The position numbers were made by a program, and so were the translations under genes. This document shows, piece after piece, positions 1 through 11,269 of a stretch of 64,000 nucleotides of DNA. This stretch comes from Ampelocalamus luodianensis (Eukaryota > Streptophyta > Magnoliopsida > Poales > Poaceae), in assembly GCA_036346255.1 (NCBI GenBank), contig JAYEVH010000143.1, positions 1 through 64,000 of the forward strand, in the 5' to 3' direction. The first letter of the stretch is position 1. Every line of letters begins with the position of its first letter. The notes beneath the pieces are model-generated. The model was not told the origin of the DNA and did not search any database. It was given only the letters and a program-made list of their open reading frames with translations.

Positions 1-700
1 AACATGTCCTCAATACGATTTACTCTTTGATCGCCCATTTTCTAAGGGTGATAAGCGATTACTAAAATTTAGATGAGTCCAAAGCTTCATGCAAACATTG
101 CCAAAAGCGAGAGGTGAACTCAAATACTTGATCGACACTATCTTCTTAGGCACACCATGTAACCGACAATTCTTGGCGTATACAATTTTGCTAGACTATC
201 TCTGAGTAAGTGGTTTTGACTGGTAAGAAATGAGCAACATTCGTCAAACGATCTACTATTACCCAAACGGAATCGTAACCCGATTGAGTCTTGAGTATAA
301 AATCCATTTCAATCACTTTCCATTTCCACTTTGGGATTTTCCAGGGTTGTAACAGACTGCTGGTCTCTAAAGTTCTGCTTTTACTTTTTGACACATGTCA
401 CAAAGGGCAACAAACTCCACGACTTCTCGATTTAGATTTGGCCACCAAAATTTAACCTAACATCCTCATACACCTTAGTACTTCTAGGGTGAATGGAATA
501 CTTCGAATTGTGGGCCTTCTTTAAAATTAGCTGTCTTAAACCATCAACATCAGGTACATAGATACGTCCATTGATCCAAAGCGTATCCTGATTATCCTTG
601 GTGAAATCCTTGAATTTTCCTTCTCCCATCTTGAGCTTAATACCTTTAATCTCAGGATCATTTCATTGTGCAACACGAATATGTTTTTCCAAAGTAGACT
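1..700 (-). pseudogene. Gypsy integrase (partial, degenerate)
   Basis: Integrase inserts the cDNA copy into the genome. The H2C2 zinc-binding region is seen at 432-629 (YVPDVDGLRQLILKKAH, then SIHPRSTKVYEDV). The start of the DDE core is at 191-394 (EMDFI with the first catalytic Asp, then VWVIVDRLTNVAHFLPVKTT). The stretch below 190, which should carry the second catalytic Asp, is recognisable only by changing frame (EFTSRFWQCLHEAL). The C-terminus lies outside the window. Stops between the blocks show it is inactive. Confidence 0.85.
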
Positions 701-819
701 TTACGTCTAAACTGGCCACAAATCCTTCGGCTACAACTTCTAACATTAACTTCTGAAATTCCTCATAAAGTTATGAGCAACTCTCTTTTAATTCCAAAGC
801 ATTACAACAGCTCTTACAG

Positions 820-1442
820 CTTAAAGCATATTCAACAACATTGGCTTTACCGGGATGGTAGTGGATTCCGAGATTATAGTTCTTTATTAACTCTAACCAT
901 CTTCTCTATCTCATGCTCAAGTCAGACTCAGTGAAAATGTACTTCAAACTCTTATGATCTGTGTATATCTCACAGCGATTACCAATGAGATAATGACACT
1001 AAATTTTCAAGGCATGCACAACGACAACTAATTCCAGATCATGAGTAGGGTAATTCTCCTTATGAGGTCTGAGTTGTCTCGATGCATAGGAAACAACTCT
1101 TCCTTCTTGCATTAGAACACAATCTAATCCTTAACACGAAGCATCACAACAGATATCGAAATCTTTTCAAATATCTGGTAAAACTAGCACTAGGGCTAAT
1201 GTCAAACGTTTCTTCAACTCCTGAAAACTTTCCTCGCAAGCCGGAGGCCAAGCAAACTTTTTCTCTTTCTTCAACAATTGCGTAAGAGGCTTTGCAATCA
1301 TCGAAAATCCTTCAATGAAATAGCAATAATATCTTGCCATTCCCAAGAAACTACGAATTTGATTTACTATCTTAGGCGGCTCCCAATGTAACACTGCTTT
1401 AACCTTACTGGGGCCAACTACTACTCCTTTAGCTGTCATCAC
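820..1442 (-). pseudogene. Gypsy RT connection and RNase H domain
   Basis: RNase H removes the RNA template during reverse transcription. The piece at 1167-1442 is the RT-RNase H connection (IRSFLGMARYYCYFI, then KPLTQLLKKEKKFAWP). Below it the minus strand reads YASRQLRPHKENYPTHDLEL and later YTDHKSLKYIFTE, both typical of gypsy RNase H, with an in-frame stop between them. It is directly downstream of the RT piece and was one polyprotein with it. Confidence 0.8.
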
Positions 1443-1455
1443 ATGACCAAGGAAA

Positions 1456-2284
1456 TCAACTTCTCATTTTCAAAAAATCACACTTGCTGAACTTAGCATA
1501 CAACTGATGCGCTCTAAGTTTCTCCAATATTGTCCTCAAGTGCTCGACGTGTTCTTCTATCTTGGAATAGACCAATATGTCATCGATGAACACTACCACA
1601 AAATTGTCCAAATATTCCATGAAAACCTTATTTATCGTAGTATTCATGAAATATGCAGGGGTATTAGTCATACCAAAAGACATAATTAAGAACTCATAAT
1701 ATCCGTACCGTGTAGAAAAATCAGTCTTCGGTATATCCTTCAGATAAATTTTCAATTGATGATAACCTAACCTCATATCGATCTTTGAGAATACTTCGGA
1801 TCCTTTCATCTGATCGAACAAATCATCTATTCGGGGGTAGTTGATACTTATTCTTGATGGTAACCTCATTAAGGGCACGATAATCAATGCATATTTTCAT
1901 GCTTCCGTCTTTCTTTTTGACAAACAAGACTGGCGCTCCCTAAGGCAACGAACTAGGTCTCACGAAACCTTTCTCATGAAGTTCTCTAATCTGTTTCTTC
2001 ATTTGCACTAACTCATGAGCTGGCATCCGATAGGGTCTCTTAGAAATCGGTGGTGTTCCCGGTACTAGATTAATAACGAACTCAATGTCACGATCTGGTG
2101 GCATTTCCAGCAAATCTTCTAGAAAAACATCCGGGTAGTCCCTGATAACAGGTACATCCTCCAAAGAAACAATCTTCACACTATTAATTACTAGCTGTCC
2201 ATCACGCACTGTAGTGGCTAGAAACTCCACTTTCTTTCCATCGGTACCTTCGATCGTTACAGCTCTTCGGCCACAATCCAACAC
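1456..2284 (-). pseudogene. Gypsy reverse transcriptase
   Basis: The N-terminal part (1940-2284) has the protease-RT linker and RT entry (LVPGTPPISKRPYRMPAHEL). The core (1456-1887) has FSKIDMRLGYHQLKI with the first catalytic Asp and VVVFIDDILVYSK with the YxDD-equivalent FIDD motif. The catalytic residues are therefore intact. A frame break between 1887 and 1940, in the segment that normally reads FVKKKDGS and onward, separates the two pieces. Length and order match plant Ty3/gypsy RT. Confidence 0.9.
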
Positions 2285-2414
2285 AACTTTGTGCTTTGAT
2301 AACCAATCTATACCAAGTATGACATCTAAAGTAGGGGTGTCTAAGACAATGAGGCTGGCTGGAAAATCTACTCCAGCAATGAGTAACTTAGCTCTAAATA
2401 ACCCACTTTAGAGC

Positions 2415-2642
2415 TTAACTCTGCTCAGCGACTAGACTAACAAGGTATCGTAAGGCGCATAACCACGAATTGTTCTTGCTCGCAAAAACTTGAGAAACAA
2501 ACAAATGTGAAGCTCCAGAATCAAACAAAACTAACGTAGGTACTGAGTTAACCAGAAACTTACCCAGTACGACGATGGGTGCTTCCTGAGCTCCTTCCAA
2601 GGTGATGTGATTGACACGGCCTCTGATCATGGACTGCGGCAT
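2415..2642 (-). pseudogene. Gypsy aspartic protease
   Basis: The minus strand reads VLFDSGASHLFVS, the DSGA active-site motif of retropepsin, preceded by the usual flap-side sequence (GRVNHITLEGAQEAPIVVLG). It processes the gag-pol polyprotein. It lies between the gag zinc knuckle and RT, as expected. A stop and frame change separates it from the RT piece at 2284. Confidence 0.8.
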
Positions 2643-2675
2643 TCCTCTGACTTGACTAGCAACTTGAGATGCTCC

Positions 2676-3780
2676 TTAGTTGTTGCTTGGTGCTGGCGTC
2701 TTGGTTGGTGTAGCTCCAAGATTGAAACAAACTAGAGTCACTACTCCCTTTTGAGGACAATGGTTAGCGAAATGTCCTGGCTCCCTGTAATTGTAGCAAA
2801 CTCTCGGGGTGTTCTCCTGGTGGCCTCCTGGATTGGGGTTGATTGGAGCAGAATTAAGAAAATTCTGAGTAGCTGGACGAGGCGCTGAAACAGGTGCAAG
2901 CATTTTAAATGAGTTTTGTGATGAAAAGCGAGTAACCTGCTGAGGAACTGTCCTCTCTCTCTCTGCTGAGACTAATGACTTCCTTGCTGAGCCATTATGC
3001 GCTTGTGGTTGTCATCCAACTCTTTGCGTTTGTCTTCAAGGAACAAAGCCTTATTGACCAGCTCTTGAAAGTTCGGGAAAGTATGAGCAATCAAACTGAC
3101 TTGCAGTACGGTATTCAATCCTTTCAGGAAACGACTCTGTCAAGCTTTGTCGGTGGCAACATCTTCTGCAGCATAGCATGCAAGTTGAGAGAACTTGTTG
3201 AGATAGTCAAACACTGTTATACCTCCTTGCTTAAGTTCACGGAACTCATCCTTTTTTAGGTATATGATTCCCTCCGGCACATGGTACTGACGAAAAGCTA
3301 TAGAGAACTCTTCCTAAGTAATGTTTTGTGGTGTCTCATGCGTAGTACAGAAATTCTCTCACCATTCAGTGGCAATTCCTTCTATCTGATGGGTAGCATA
3401 AAGGACATTCTCATGATCGTTGCACTGAGTGATCAACAACTTCCTCTCAATCACGCAAAGCCAATCATCAGCTTCCATTGGCGAAAACCTTCTAGAAAAA
3501 GTCAGCGGGCGAGTCCTCATGAACTTTGCTAATTTAGACGGTCCATGGTGACCATGGGCAGCTGGTGCTACATTGCTATTGTTGGCTTGGTTATTGTTCA
3601 TGTCCTGCATCTGATTCATCATTGCATACATCATCTGAGTCTAGGTAGCCATGAATGCTCTGAAGTTCTGCAGATCTATTGGGGGTGCTTGAGGTGAAAC
3701 TGCTCCCGCAGAGGTCTGTTCACTCCCCTCTGTTCCATTGGTTCCTGATCCACTGGCAGCGGCGTTGCGAGTCTAAACCA
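2676..3780 (-). pseudogene. Gypsy gag with altered zinc knuckle
   Basis: The capsid-like part is at 3359-3634 and beyond (FSPMEADDWLCVIERKLL, then LYATHQIEGIATEW), a typical Retrotrans_gag segment. The C-terminal knuckle at 2676-2903 reads CYNYREPGHFANHC. The consensus is CX2CX4HX4C, so the second Cys is Tyr here. Gag packages the RNA in virus-like particles. The Met/Asn/Gln-rich N-terminus near 3560-3634 is usual. Several frame breaks lie between the two parts. Confidence 0.8.
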
Positions 3781-4085
3781 TCTGGTGGAAGCTCGACGGG
3801 ATCAGATAAGGTAGCAAGCACAAGGTAAGTTTAGAACTAGTAGGGGTAAGTTAAACCCAACAAACACAGTACAAAGAACTCAACTGAAATAACTATATAT
3901 TAATTAGGGTCTTAGCATGGTTACAACAAATACCTAAGGGCTTTTGCAGCTCATAGTGCACACAAGAAAAATGAAAGCGAACCTATAACACAAAACTACC
4001 ATCTAAAGGACGACAGTCCTAATCTTAAGTTGACATGGCTCTCACACGCTAAGCCTCGACTAACTAAGCTTAAACCTCGGCTAAC

Positions 4086-4917
4086 TCAATCGTTGAGGTA
4101 ACCACCACAACCACGACGGCGCTCTTTCCTACCATAGACTGGTGGACGAGCAGCCATCCTCACGAACAGATCCTGATGTCCTAGAACTGGGGCAATAGGA
4201 ACAGGTGGCCTGAGTGCAGGCATGACCGGCTCTAGCTCCTCAGGATCCTCGAGCTTCTCAGGCTCCTCGGGTTCTTCAGGATCCTTAGGCTCCTCAGGCT
4301 CCAGAATTTACAAAGCTTCCTCTAATTCTGCAATCCTCTCTTCTGCAAGTTGCAATGTCTCGTAGGCTCCCTACAGCTCTATGGCAGTAGTCTCCAAGGC
4401 TTCCTCTTGGGCGGCGACGAAGTGAGCAAGTCGAACCACAATAGCATTCTCCATCAGTGGACGGGTAGCGTGCTAGAAGGTCCACGACGGTGGCGCGGGG
4501 ATGAAGGCGGAAGACTGAATCATTAAACTCATTGGCGTTGATGTTGCATACATGTAGGATGGCATGACGTGAAGCCTCCTGGATCCCTTCAGCGAAGATG
4601 ATCCTCCGAACGGTTATGTTCATGGGACGACTGGCCATGGTATTCTTTCGGCCGTAGATAGTTAATCGACATAGCACACCATGATTCTGACCATTCGCCA
4701 TCCAGTTCGTGCTGTGGTAAAGTGGTCTCTCAAATCCTCCAAGTACTTGTAAAATTTTCCACAACTCGGCAACAAAAACCTTCGGTACACTCTCCATAAG
4801 TCCGAAGTCGTGCCATCTAACAAAGACAGGCAAAAGGGGTAAGAACCAACTTAAGACAGTGGACAGGATATTTTCAGCAATAGATGAGTCAAGAGAGAGA
4901 TGAGAGAAGCTAGGCAA
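4086..4917 (-). pseudogene. Leader ORF upstream of gag, unknown function
   Basis: A sense-strand coding region lies between the primer binding site and gag. The N-terminal part is open at 4294-4917 (about 200 aa; includes PKVFVAELWKILQVLGGFER and IIFAEGIQEASRHAILHVCN). Near 4300-4400 the coding signal changes frame into a likely coiled coil (ETLQLAEERIAELEEAL). An acidic Pro-Glu repeat (PEEPEEPEKLEDPEEL) and a basic tail follow, with a stop at about 4086. I do not recognise a named domain. Position and strand suggest an accessory ORF of the element rather than a captured gene, but that is inference. Confidence 0.5.
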
Positions 4918-5013
4918 TTAATTAATCTTGTAAGTTATATTTTGCTTTAGAAAATAGTTTTGAACTTCCTAAGGACGTCAGATCTAACTAAGGTCAAGAC
5001 CTACAGTCAGTAT

Positions 5014-5026
5014 GGCTCTGATATCA
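5014..5026 (-). other. Primer binding site (initiator tRNA-Met type)
   Basis: On the minus strand the sequence TGATATCAGAGCC lies four bases after the LTR end (ACA at 5031). It matches the plant initiator-tRNA-Met site TGGTATCAGAGC except for one changed base. It fixes the LTR/internal border and the orientation. Confidence 0.75.
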
Positions 5027-5030
5027 CCTC

Positions 5031-6131
5031 TGTCAGGACCCAAAAATACAATTCTGGACCCTCTGTGTATCATGCACTAGTCCAGGACCACGCTAGTGCA
5101 CACAATATCAACATAGATGAATAAAATTCCACACAAGATGAATATAAGAATAAATGACAATTTTGAATAATAAATAGCAGTTGTGACCTTATGCTCAAGT
5201 TTACATTTATTAAGCCACGCAGGACAGACACTAAATAAAGAAATGGCAACGAAACGAAAGTAACTCTAGCGGAAACCCATCGAGTTACCACAGGCAACCA
5301 ACTGGAATCAAAACCTAACGATCGCCATCCTCGTAAAGCTCCTCCTCGGAAGCAGGCAATGATTCCTCTACTTCAGCTGAATGATTGCAACAAGAATGAG
5401 TACTCTGAGTACTCAACAAATTGTACCACAGAATGCAATTATAGATGATGTCTTATTCCAAAGAAAATAGTTTATGTGGTTTTTTTGCAATAAAGCAACA
5501 TTTGTAGTTGAATACAAATAATATATTGAAAGCTTAATTCAAAACAAATAAACAATAATAATTTTAACAAATATTTTCATAAAGCTTTCATAACCTAATC
5601 ATTTTCTTTCACATAGCTGCATAAGTTTTCCCCACACAGCTGTCCCTCCCAATTGTTTTTATAAAAATCTACTCCTCATGTGAAATCCCCGAGCATGTCT
5701 ATGACCGTTGACACGACTATTCGAATAGATTAATTAATACTCTATAGAGATAGTACACTTTACCCACACGATATAAACAATGTAGCTAACACCAATCATA
5801 ATAAAACCTTTCTGAAACTTCACCTTAGCAATTGACCCTCCTGATGTATTTTACCGTCGTACTAACCCTACCGCAGCGGTTTGGTACGACGCACACCGTT
5901 CAACCTGAAGACGGCAAACCTCTCATAAATGTGACCCTTCCACAACGGTACACACCTCCACCCTGGCACACAGTTTATCCTACATGCCTGAGTAATTAAT
6001 GCCAAGATTCCATAACATACTAGGTTAGGCCGTCCCATCAGGCATGTGGTTGTACAGTTGTGGCTCAGTTCAATGGTGCAAAGTTAAGTCCTTAATTGAC
6101 CAATGCGAGACTGCCAATTTCTAACTACATT
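5031..6131 (-). repeat. 5' LTR of the gypsy element, piece 1
   Basis: The LTR 3' end reads TGTCAGGACCC on the plus strand (TGACA on the element strand). The piece contains the palindrome CTATTCGAATAG at about 5717, also found in the other long gypsy LTRs of this window. It stops at the CACTA insertion; bases 6129-6131 are the ATT target duplication. The rest of the LTR lies at 21408-22505, 36774-36837 and 41128 to about 42 kb. Confidence 0.8.
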
Positions 6132-6560
6132 CACTACTACAGAAAAAGCCATCACAGACGGTTCAGAACCGTCATCACAGACGGTTTTTGAACCGTCTGG
6201 AAAAATAGGTCTCTGATAACAGGTGGTTATCACGGGCGGTTGTAAACCGTGCGTGATATGACTATCCTGAGCGGTTTTTATAAACAACCGTGCGTGAAGA
6301 TAAGTATCCTGAGCGGTTATGGTCACAAAGCGTCGTGAAGTCGAATATCACTGAGCGGTTCTATGGAAAAACCGTGCGTGATGCTTTCTTCCTGACGGTT
6401 ATTTACGAAACGTGCGTGAAGTCGATTATCACAGGCGGTTCGTTGTTAAAACCGTGCGTGATACTCTCATTTCACGAGCGTTTTTACTTATAACCGTGCG
6501 TGATACTCTGTCTTCACTGCATTGTTTTATAAAAACCGTGCGTGATAGTTCGATAAACTA
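6132..6560. repeat. CACTA left terminus and subterminal repeat array
   Basis: After the CACTA end, about ten imperfect repeats follow in pairs of opposite orientation (GAGCGGTT or ACGGTT, then AACCGTGCGTGAT). The spacing is about 35-55 bp. Subterminal repeats of this kind bind the element-encoded TnpA-like protein in En/Spm. The array lies beyond the 3' end of the second gene. Confidence 0.85.
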
Positions 6561-6752
6561 ACTATATTTTTTCGATTTTTGGCTAGCCTCAGGAATTGCT
6601 AGCCATGCCCTCTGAAAACAAGCATACAAAAAAACAGATACATCACAGATAATCAATTGTCGACAAACTGAATCTGATCATTACTCAAAATAAATTACAA
6701 AAGATCACATTTGTTCAAGTATTGTTACAAAATAAATTGGATTACAATTGAG

Positions 6753-8965
6753 TCAATTGTTTGCAGGGTGGTTGAGAAGTGCTTGGCGGTGATGCGCTCG
6801 ATCGGCGGGAGTGAAATTCTCGGTGTCATTAATTATCTCGATATGATAAAGCATGAGCTTCCCTCGAATGTCCTTGATCTCATTATCAAGGAGTCCATCT
6901 AATTCTATATTCAAGCCCTATCGCTAGCAAGAGTAAAATGTTATGCATATATATTTAATTTTATAATTAGAAAATAATTATTTGGAGATTCACAAACCTC
7001 GGGATCCTTCTTCCTAGCTCTAATGATTTGGTCCATATGATGGCAAACGTAGATTGCACATAACTCATCATTTTTTTGCTAGCGGCACTGCAAAAATAGA
7101 ATTACATATATCGATTCGAGATCGTTATTATGAAGTGCGATATAGGATTATCGTATTATAGCGCGTCTGGAAATTTTGTCTGTGTGTTAGTTGGCGCTCT
7201 TTCCATCGTATATTCCTTTGTTGGCAACATAGTCGATGAGCGACCTACATGATTCCAAAATTTATCCTCGACCATTTCAAACTAATGAAGACTAAAATAG
7301 AGTTATGTATGAAGGAAATGAGCATACATCAGTATTCCTCCTAGAATGTTGAAGTCGTGGTTGTTGCGGATTAGGGAATCAAGGTATATCACATGGTTCC
7401 TCTTTGGTATGATGACTAAAAGGATCGATGGTACCTACTCATGTATGTCACTATAGTCATTAAACACGAGTTCGTCTTTGCGTATAAAGTAGAGCAAGTA
7501 GTGACACTTACCCTTGGTTGTAGGGCACCACGATGTACTTCGTGTTCTGCGGCGAAGCAATGCACGTGTTATGTATTTCTCGGCGAAGGGCGGAGTGCAT
7601 TTGGATGGTTTGCAATGATACCACATGTGGGTCGAGGAAACCCACGGTTCTTTCGACCGGACATTTTCATCATGTATCGTACATAAGAAATGAGTTGTGA
7701 TATTTATCGGTATCACGTGAATGTAGAACTTGATTGTATGCACTTACGGTGTCCAACATCGTAGAAGCGGCGTCAAGGCCAACGAGGTTGAATAGGTCAT
7801 ATAGGTCGTTGAAGCCCACGGCGAAGTGGTTCGCCCGTTGAAGAAATGCTTATCCTCGTATCGGCGGTGATTCGATGTCGCATCCTCCTTTTGGGTCCTA
7901 TCCAAGTACCGAGCATGCAAAGCGACAAGCATATCGGCACACCCTAATACTCATGGGAGCACAGCGGTTTCAGGATGTACTTCCGGATATTGCCGACTTG
8001 CCGGACTTGAGGCGCGCCGTCGATTTTGGTTTGGTCTTAAGCATTGCAGCGTCTTCTTGCGAGATGACTCGGGACCGATCACGGTGACACGCTTTTCTTG
8101 TTCCTTCGATGTCTTCTCCAAGGAACCGAAAGGTGGCCTTACGGCGAAATATGAGGTGGTGTCATGGAGGTCCGTTGGAGAGGAATGGTCGTGTTGAGAT
8201 CGCGGCCTTCTTGGGTCGGGCGATGTCCTTCTTGGGCCTTTGGATAAAGCGTACACGGCATCCCTAGTGTTGTGATCTCTTCGTTCGGGCGAATCTCGGT
8301 GGGCGGCCATGAAATGTTCATGTACCATGTCCACCTCCACCTGGCGTAACCTGCGCCACACGGACACCGTCTTTTTGCCCTTCTGGTATGGATGCACCAT
8401 CCCCGCGGCCTCAATAGAAATGGACCCAACTAACCTCACTATGAGCTTGCGGGCCGTCGGCTCCTACAAAGCGATCGCAATTAGGTAAAGTGTCCTATAG
8501 GTCTATCTTTCTTTGCATCAAGAATCGTACTTGCGAAGGCGTCGACCCGTGTTCACGTGCCGTGACAAGAATGCTCTTGAGCGACCTCCACGATTTATCG
8601 ATCGTGAGCATCGCCGTCCGTTCCACGCGTGCCATATGCGCTACGGGATAGTGAACTTTTGTAATAGTTCTATCCACGGTAGCGCCTCTCGCTTCTTCGT
8701 GAGATCCTTCCACCTTGGTGTGGTGATGGGGACCCGTTTCCTTGCAAGTATCCCGCATGGTCAGGAATCTGCTTGCTGAGCTCTTGGGGCGCAGAGGGAC
8801 CCCAAACTCACTAACCTCCGTGATGACCGATCGACCCACGGGCATCTTCAATTCTCCTCTGCCATCTCGCTTTCGTGTCATTGTCGTCTGCGGCGTCGCG
8901 GCGCGGGAAGATGGTGCCTCTGCAATCTGCGGCGTCGCGACGCGGGAAGATGGTGCCTCTGCCAT
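6753..8965 (-). pseudogene. CACTA second gene: Transposase_24-like region plus ULP1-like protease domain
   Basis: The minus strand starts near 8965 with Ala/Ser/Pro repeats, then VITEVSEFGVPLRPK and SWRSLKSILVT, typical of the plant En/Spm Transposase_24 family. Further on (8139-8439, frames mixed) come ALSKGP and a Ser/Pro-rich linker. From about 7420 downward a C48-type protease is recognisable: SILLVIIPKRNHVIYLDSL (Asp of the triad in YLDSL) and LCAIYVCHHM (catalytic Cys). The His normally in HWILL is not visible. The last exon ends in a stop at about 6753 (LDNEIKDIRGKLMLYHIEII). Several frame changes and introns interrupt it. In known CACTA elements the second gene gives a repeat-binding protein; ULP1 enzymes cleave SUMO. 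Confidence 0.7.
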
Positions 8966-8966
8966 C
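8889..8966 (-). repeat. 39-bp tandem duplication in the second CACTA gene
   Basis: Two adjacent 39-bp units differ at only a few bases. They encode a repeated 13-residue block (IAEAPSSRAATPQ) near the N-terminus of the second gene. The length keeps the reading frame. Confidence 0.85.
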
Positions 8967-10340
8967 TAAACTTACTTGCTATCTATATAATTAGTTTGAG
9001 ATATATTACTACCGGGCCGGGGCGAGGTTAAGCACACCGAAGAAAACAAACCGTATATGTGAAAAATCTATTTTGGATGTGGAGATCAGCTATAGCTCAA
9101 AGTATGTGAAAACACGACAAATATATATGGTGCCATCAATATCTATATATTGCAAGTCCTTATAGTACTCAATATAGCTTAAGAGTGAGCTTGGATGTTT
9201 ACATATACAAAGGAGGCAAAAATATTTAGCTAGGTGAAAATATATATAGTATGCGTATGAATGGTGATTGGCTAGGACATAAATATTTAGCTTTCGATCC
9301 ACCCTGGAGTGTATCCAAATTTGGAATGTACAACAAATTGCTCATAAGAGGAATTGTTTCCTAGCTCAGGTGAGAGGCCTGAATTGTGCTCACAGGTGCC
9401 ATTTCTATTGAAATACCTTAAAATTTGTTTTATTTTGTGAACAAGAACCGAGACACTTGATATTTATTTGATACTTTTTAAGTACACGGTGGACACACAG
9501 ACCCCAACAAACACACATAGACAGCAGTAGCTACCTCAATTATAGAGCTCAAAAGTGAATTAATTATTGAAACAATTATCGAATATGGCTATGAACATCA
9601 CGAGCAAAAACCGAATCACTCATTTCTTTGCAATATCTTCGAGCTAGTCTCAAATATCAATCTCAATCACAGATCAAAAACAACTAGCACAAAGTGTATA
9701 TATATGCAAAGAGACAGAGCACGTTAAGTCGCAATACTCACAGCAGCGTCGGGAGCAGCACTAAAACACCATCAAACATGGTACATATTACATCAAGGGC
9801 AGCCAGTGAAATGCAAAAGGAGGCTACAAATGTTTAGCCTACTCCTATTATACCCTAGCATAGGATATATGTATGTCATATCTAAAATTTTCATACAACA
9901 AATATCATTAGACATAGCTGCCCATGTCCACTCTAACCGACAATCAAGATCCTAGATGGTAGGAAACAAAGTAATGGCTCAACCAAGATCACCGGGTGCT
10001 ATGTAAATAAAGCTATTAAACAACTAAGAAGCCTAGGTTTTGCTAGTTGCCGAAAACCAAATGAACATATTACCTTGCCACCAAAGTAATCTAACATTTC
10101 TTTAGATGGGGAAAAAATGGAAATAGCTTGGCACTCCTAATTATTCATTATGTCAAATACCAGTGAGCTTTAAGCTCTCATAATTATGAAGTTAGAATTA
10201 TAGCTATTATGAAGCCACACATATTTTTTCACACACATGAAGAAAACACATGAAAATATAAATACACGATATTGGCTATCAAATTATAATGTTGTGATTT
10301 GTTATTGACAACAAAAATGAACCCACATCATTTTAGATAC
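8967..10340. other. CACTA spacer or intron, no coding signal
   Basis: AT-rich sequence without a convincing ORF or domain. It lies between the recognisable coding part of the second gene and its GC-rich leader at 10341-10716, so it most likely holds 5' introns or untranslated sequence. Confidence 0.4.
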
Positions 10341-10698
10341 TCACTTAGCTACCCAAAGGGAAGTTTTACCAAAGCCGAGTCGGGCGGCGGCGCCGAGGTC
10401 GAGCGGCGGTGTCGGGTCGGGGCGCCGAGGTCGGGAGCGCGGCATCGGAAGAAGCGCCGAGTCGGCGGCGATGTCGAGTCGGGGCGCCGAGTCGGGGCGG
10501 GCGCGGTCGGGAGTGGCGCCGAGTCGGGCGGCGATGTCGAGTCGGGCGCCGAGGTGGGAGCGGCGATGTCGGGCGGCGGTCGGGCGCGATGTCGAGTCGG
10601 AGGCGGTGAGCGGGAGCCCTAGAGGAGGCAAAGGAGTGCGCGATAAACTCGAAGTGCGGAGAGGAAGGGGCGAGTGAGAAAACCCTAGCGGTTCCCAC
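10341..10698 (-). other. GC-rich leader of the second CACTA gene with imperfect tandem repeats
   Basis: The segment is built of short repeats of the type TCGGGCGGCG and GCGCCGAGTCGGG. Several frames stay open on both strands as a result (Arg/Pro/Ala-rich), which is not evidence of coding. It begins just downstream, on the minus strand, of a TATA box at 10699-10707. It is best read as the 5' untranslated or first exon region of the second gene. Confidence 0.45.
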
Positions 10699-10707
10699 CT
10701 TATAAGA
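10699..10707 (-). promoter_or_regulatory. TATA box candidate for the second CACTA gene
   Basis: The minus strand reads CTTATAAGG between the middle repeat array and the GC-rich leader. The arrangement array, TATA box, leader is the same as at the right end of the element. Confidence 0.45.
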
Positions 10708-11030
10708 GGCTATCACGAGCGGTTCTTTACTAAAACCGTCTTTGATAAGTAATCATAAACGGCTTTATCTAATAACAAATGCGCGATCGTTTCATATCAT
10801 AGACGGCGGTATTTAAACCGTCGTGATAAACTCATATCACGAGCGGTTTGTGTATTAAACCGTCGTGATTAGCTTTATCACAGATTACCTATTGGTTTTG
10901 TCGAGGATATCACGAGCGGTTATCAAATAGAACAAATGCGAGATAATCTCATATCACGAGCGGTTCTATTATAGAACCGTCGTGATTCATTATCACGACG
11001 GTTATATTATAGAACGTCGTGATAGATCGA
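10708..11030. repeat. Internal copy of the CACTA repeat array
   Basis: Paired repeats such as ATATCACGAGCGGTT and AACCGTCGTGAT recur here about eight times. They are the same type as in the terminal arrays but lie in the middle of the element, between the two genes. No CACTA terminus or TAGTG end is visible next to it, so it is not obviously the end of a second nested element. Confidence 0.8.
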
Positions 11031-11269
11031 ACAATTATCAAATACAATGAACACAGTGACAAGTATATATGAAGACAAGCTCATAACACATTTTACTTAA
11101 AAACCAATTGTCGATTCGATGAGCGTCCACATTGACATCAATATCAAAATATATGAGAGATTACAAGTCCACAACACATGATGTTATAGAATAAATTAAT
11201 TACAATGGATTAAATTCTTAATTAAAATATAGCCCTTCATGATGATCGTAGCGCATATAGCTAGCTTCC

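Larger units (their letters stand above)
1..5030 (-). mobile_element. Ty3/gypsy retrotransposon, internal region (3' end outside window)
   Basis: On the minus strand the domain order is leader ORF, gag with zinc knuckle, aspartic protease, reverse transcriptase, RNase H, integrase. Integrase after RT defines Ty3/gypsy rather than copia. The gag and RT style resembles plant chromoviruses of the Tekay/Del type; this is inference, because a chromodomain would lie beyond base 1. A primer binding site and the 5' LTR border lie at 5014-5031, so the whole 5' half is present. Frameshifts and stops break the polyprotein into pieces, so the copy is dead. Its 5' LTR continues from 5031 in four pieces separated by younger insertions. 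Confidence 0.9.

Noticed and set aside
3281..3532. Open frames on the plus strand across the gypsy gag region
   Set aside because: They are the antisense of clear gag sequence.
7441..7686. Plus-strand open frame in the CACTA second gene
   Set aside because: It is opposite to the ULP1-like coding region and has no domain.
10299..10716. Arg/Gly- or Arg/Pro-rich open frames at the CACTA second-gene leader
   Set aside because: They arise from short GC-rich tandem repeats and are open on both strands. Annotated as a leader instead.
6132..11030. Possible CRISPR-like array of spaced repeats
   Set aside because: Repeats alternate in orientation, vary in length and spacing, and lie at CACTA ends. 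They are transposon subterminal repeats in a plant genome.
10708..11030. Middle array as the end of a second, separate CACTA element
   Set aside because: No CACTA or TAGTG terminus and no 3-bp duplication could be found near it, so I kept a single element with an internal array.
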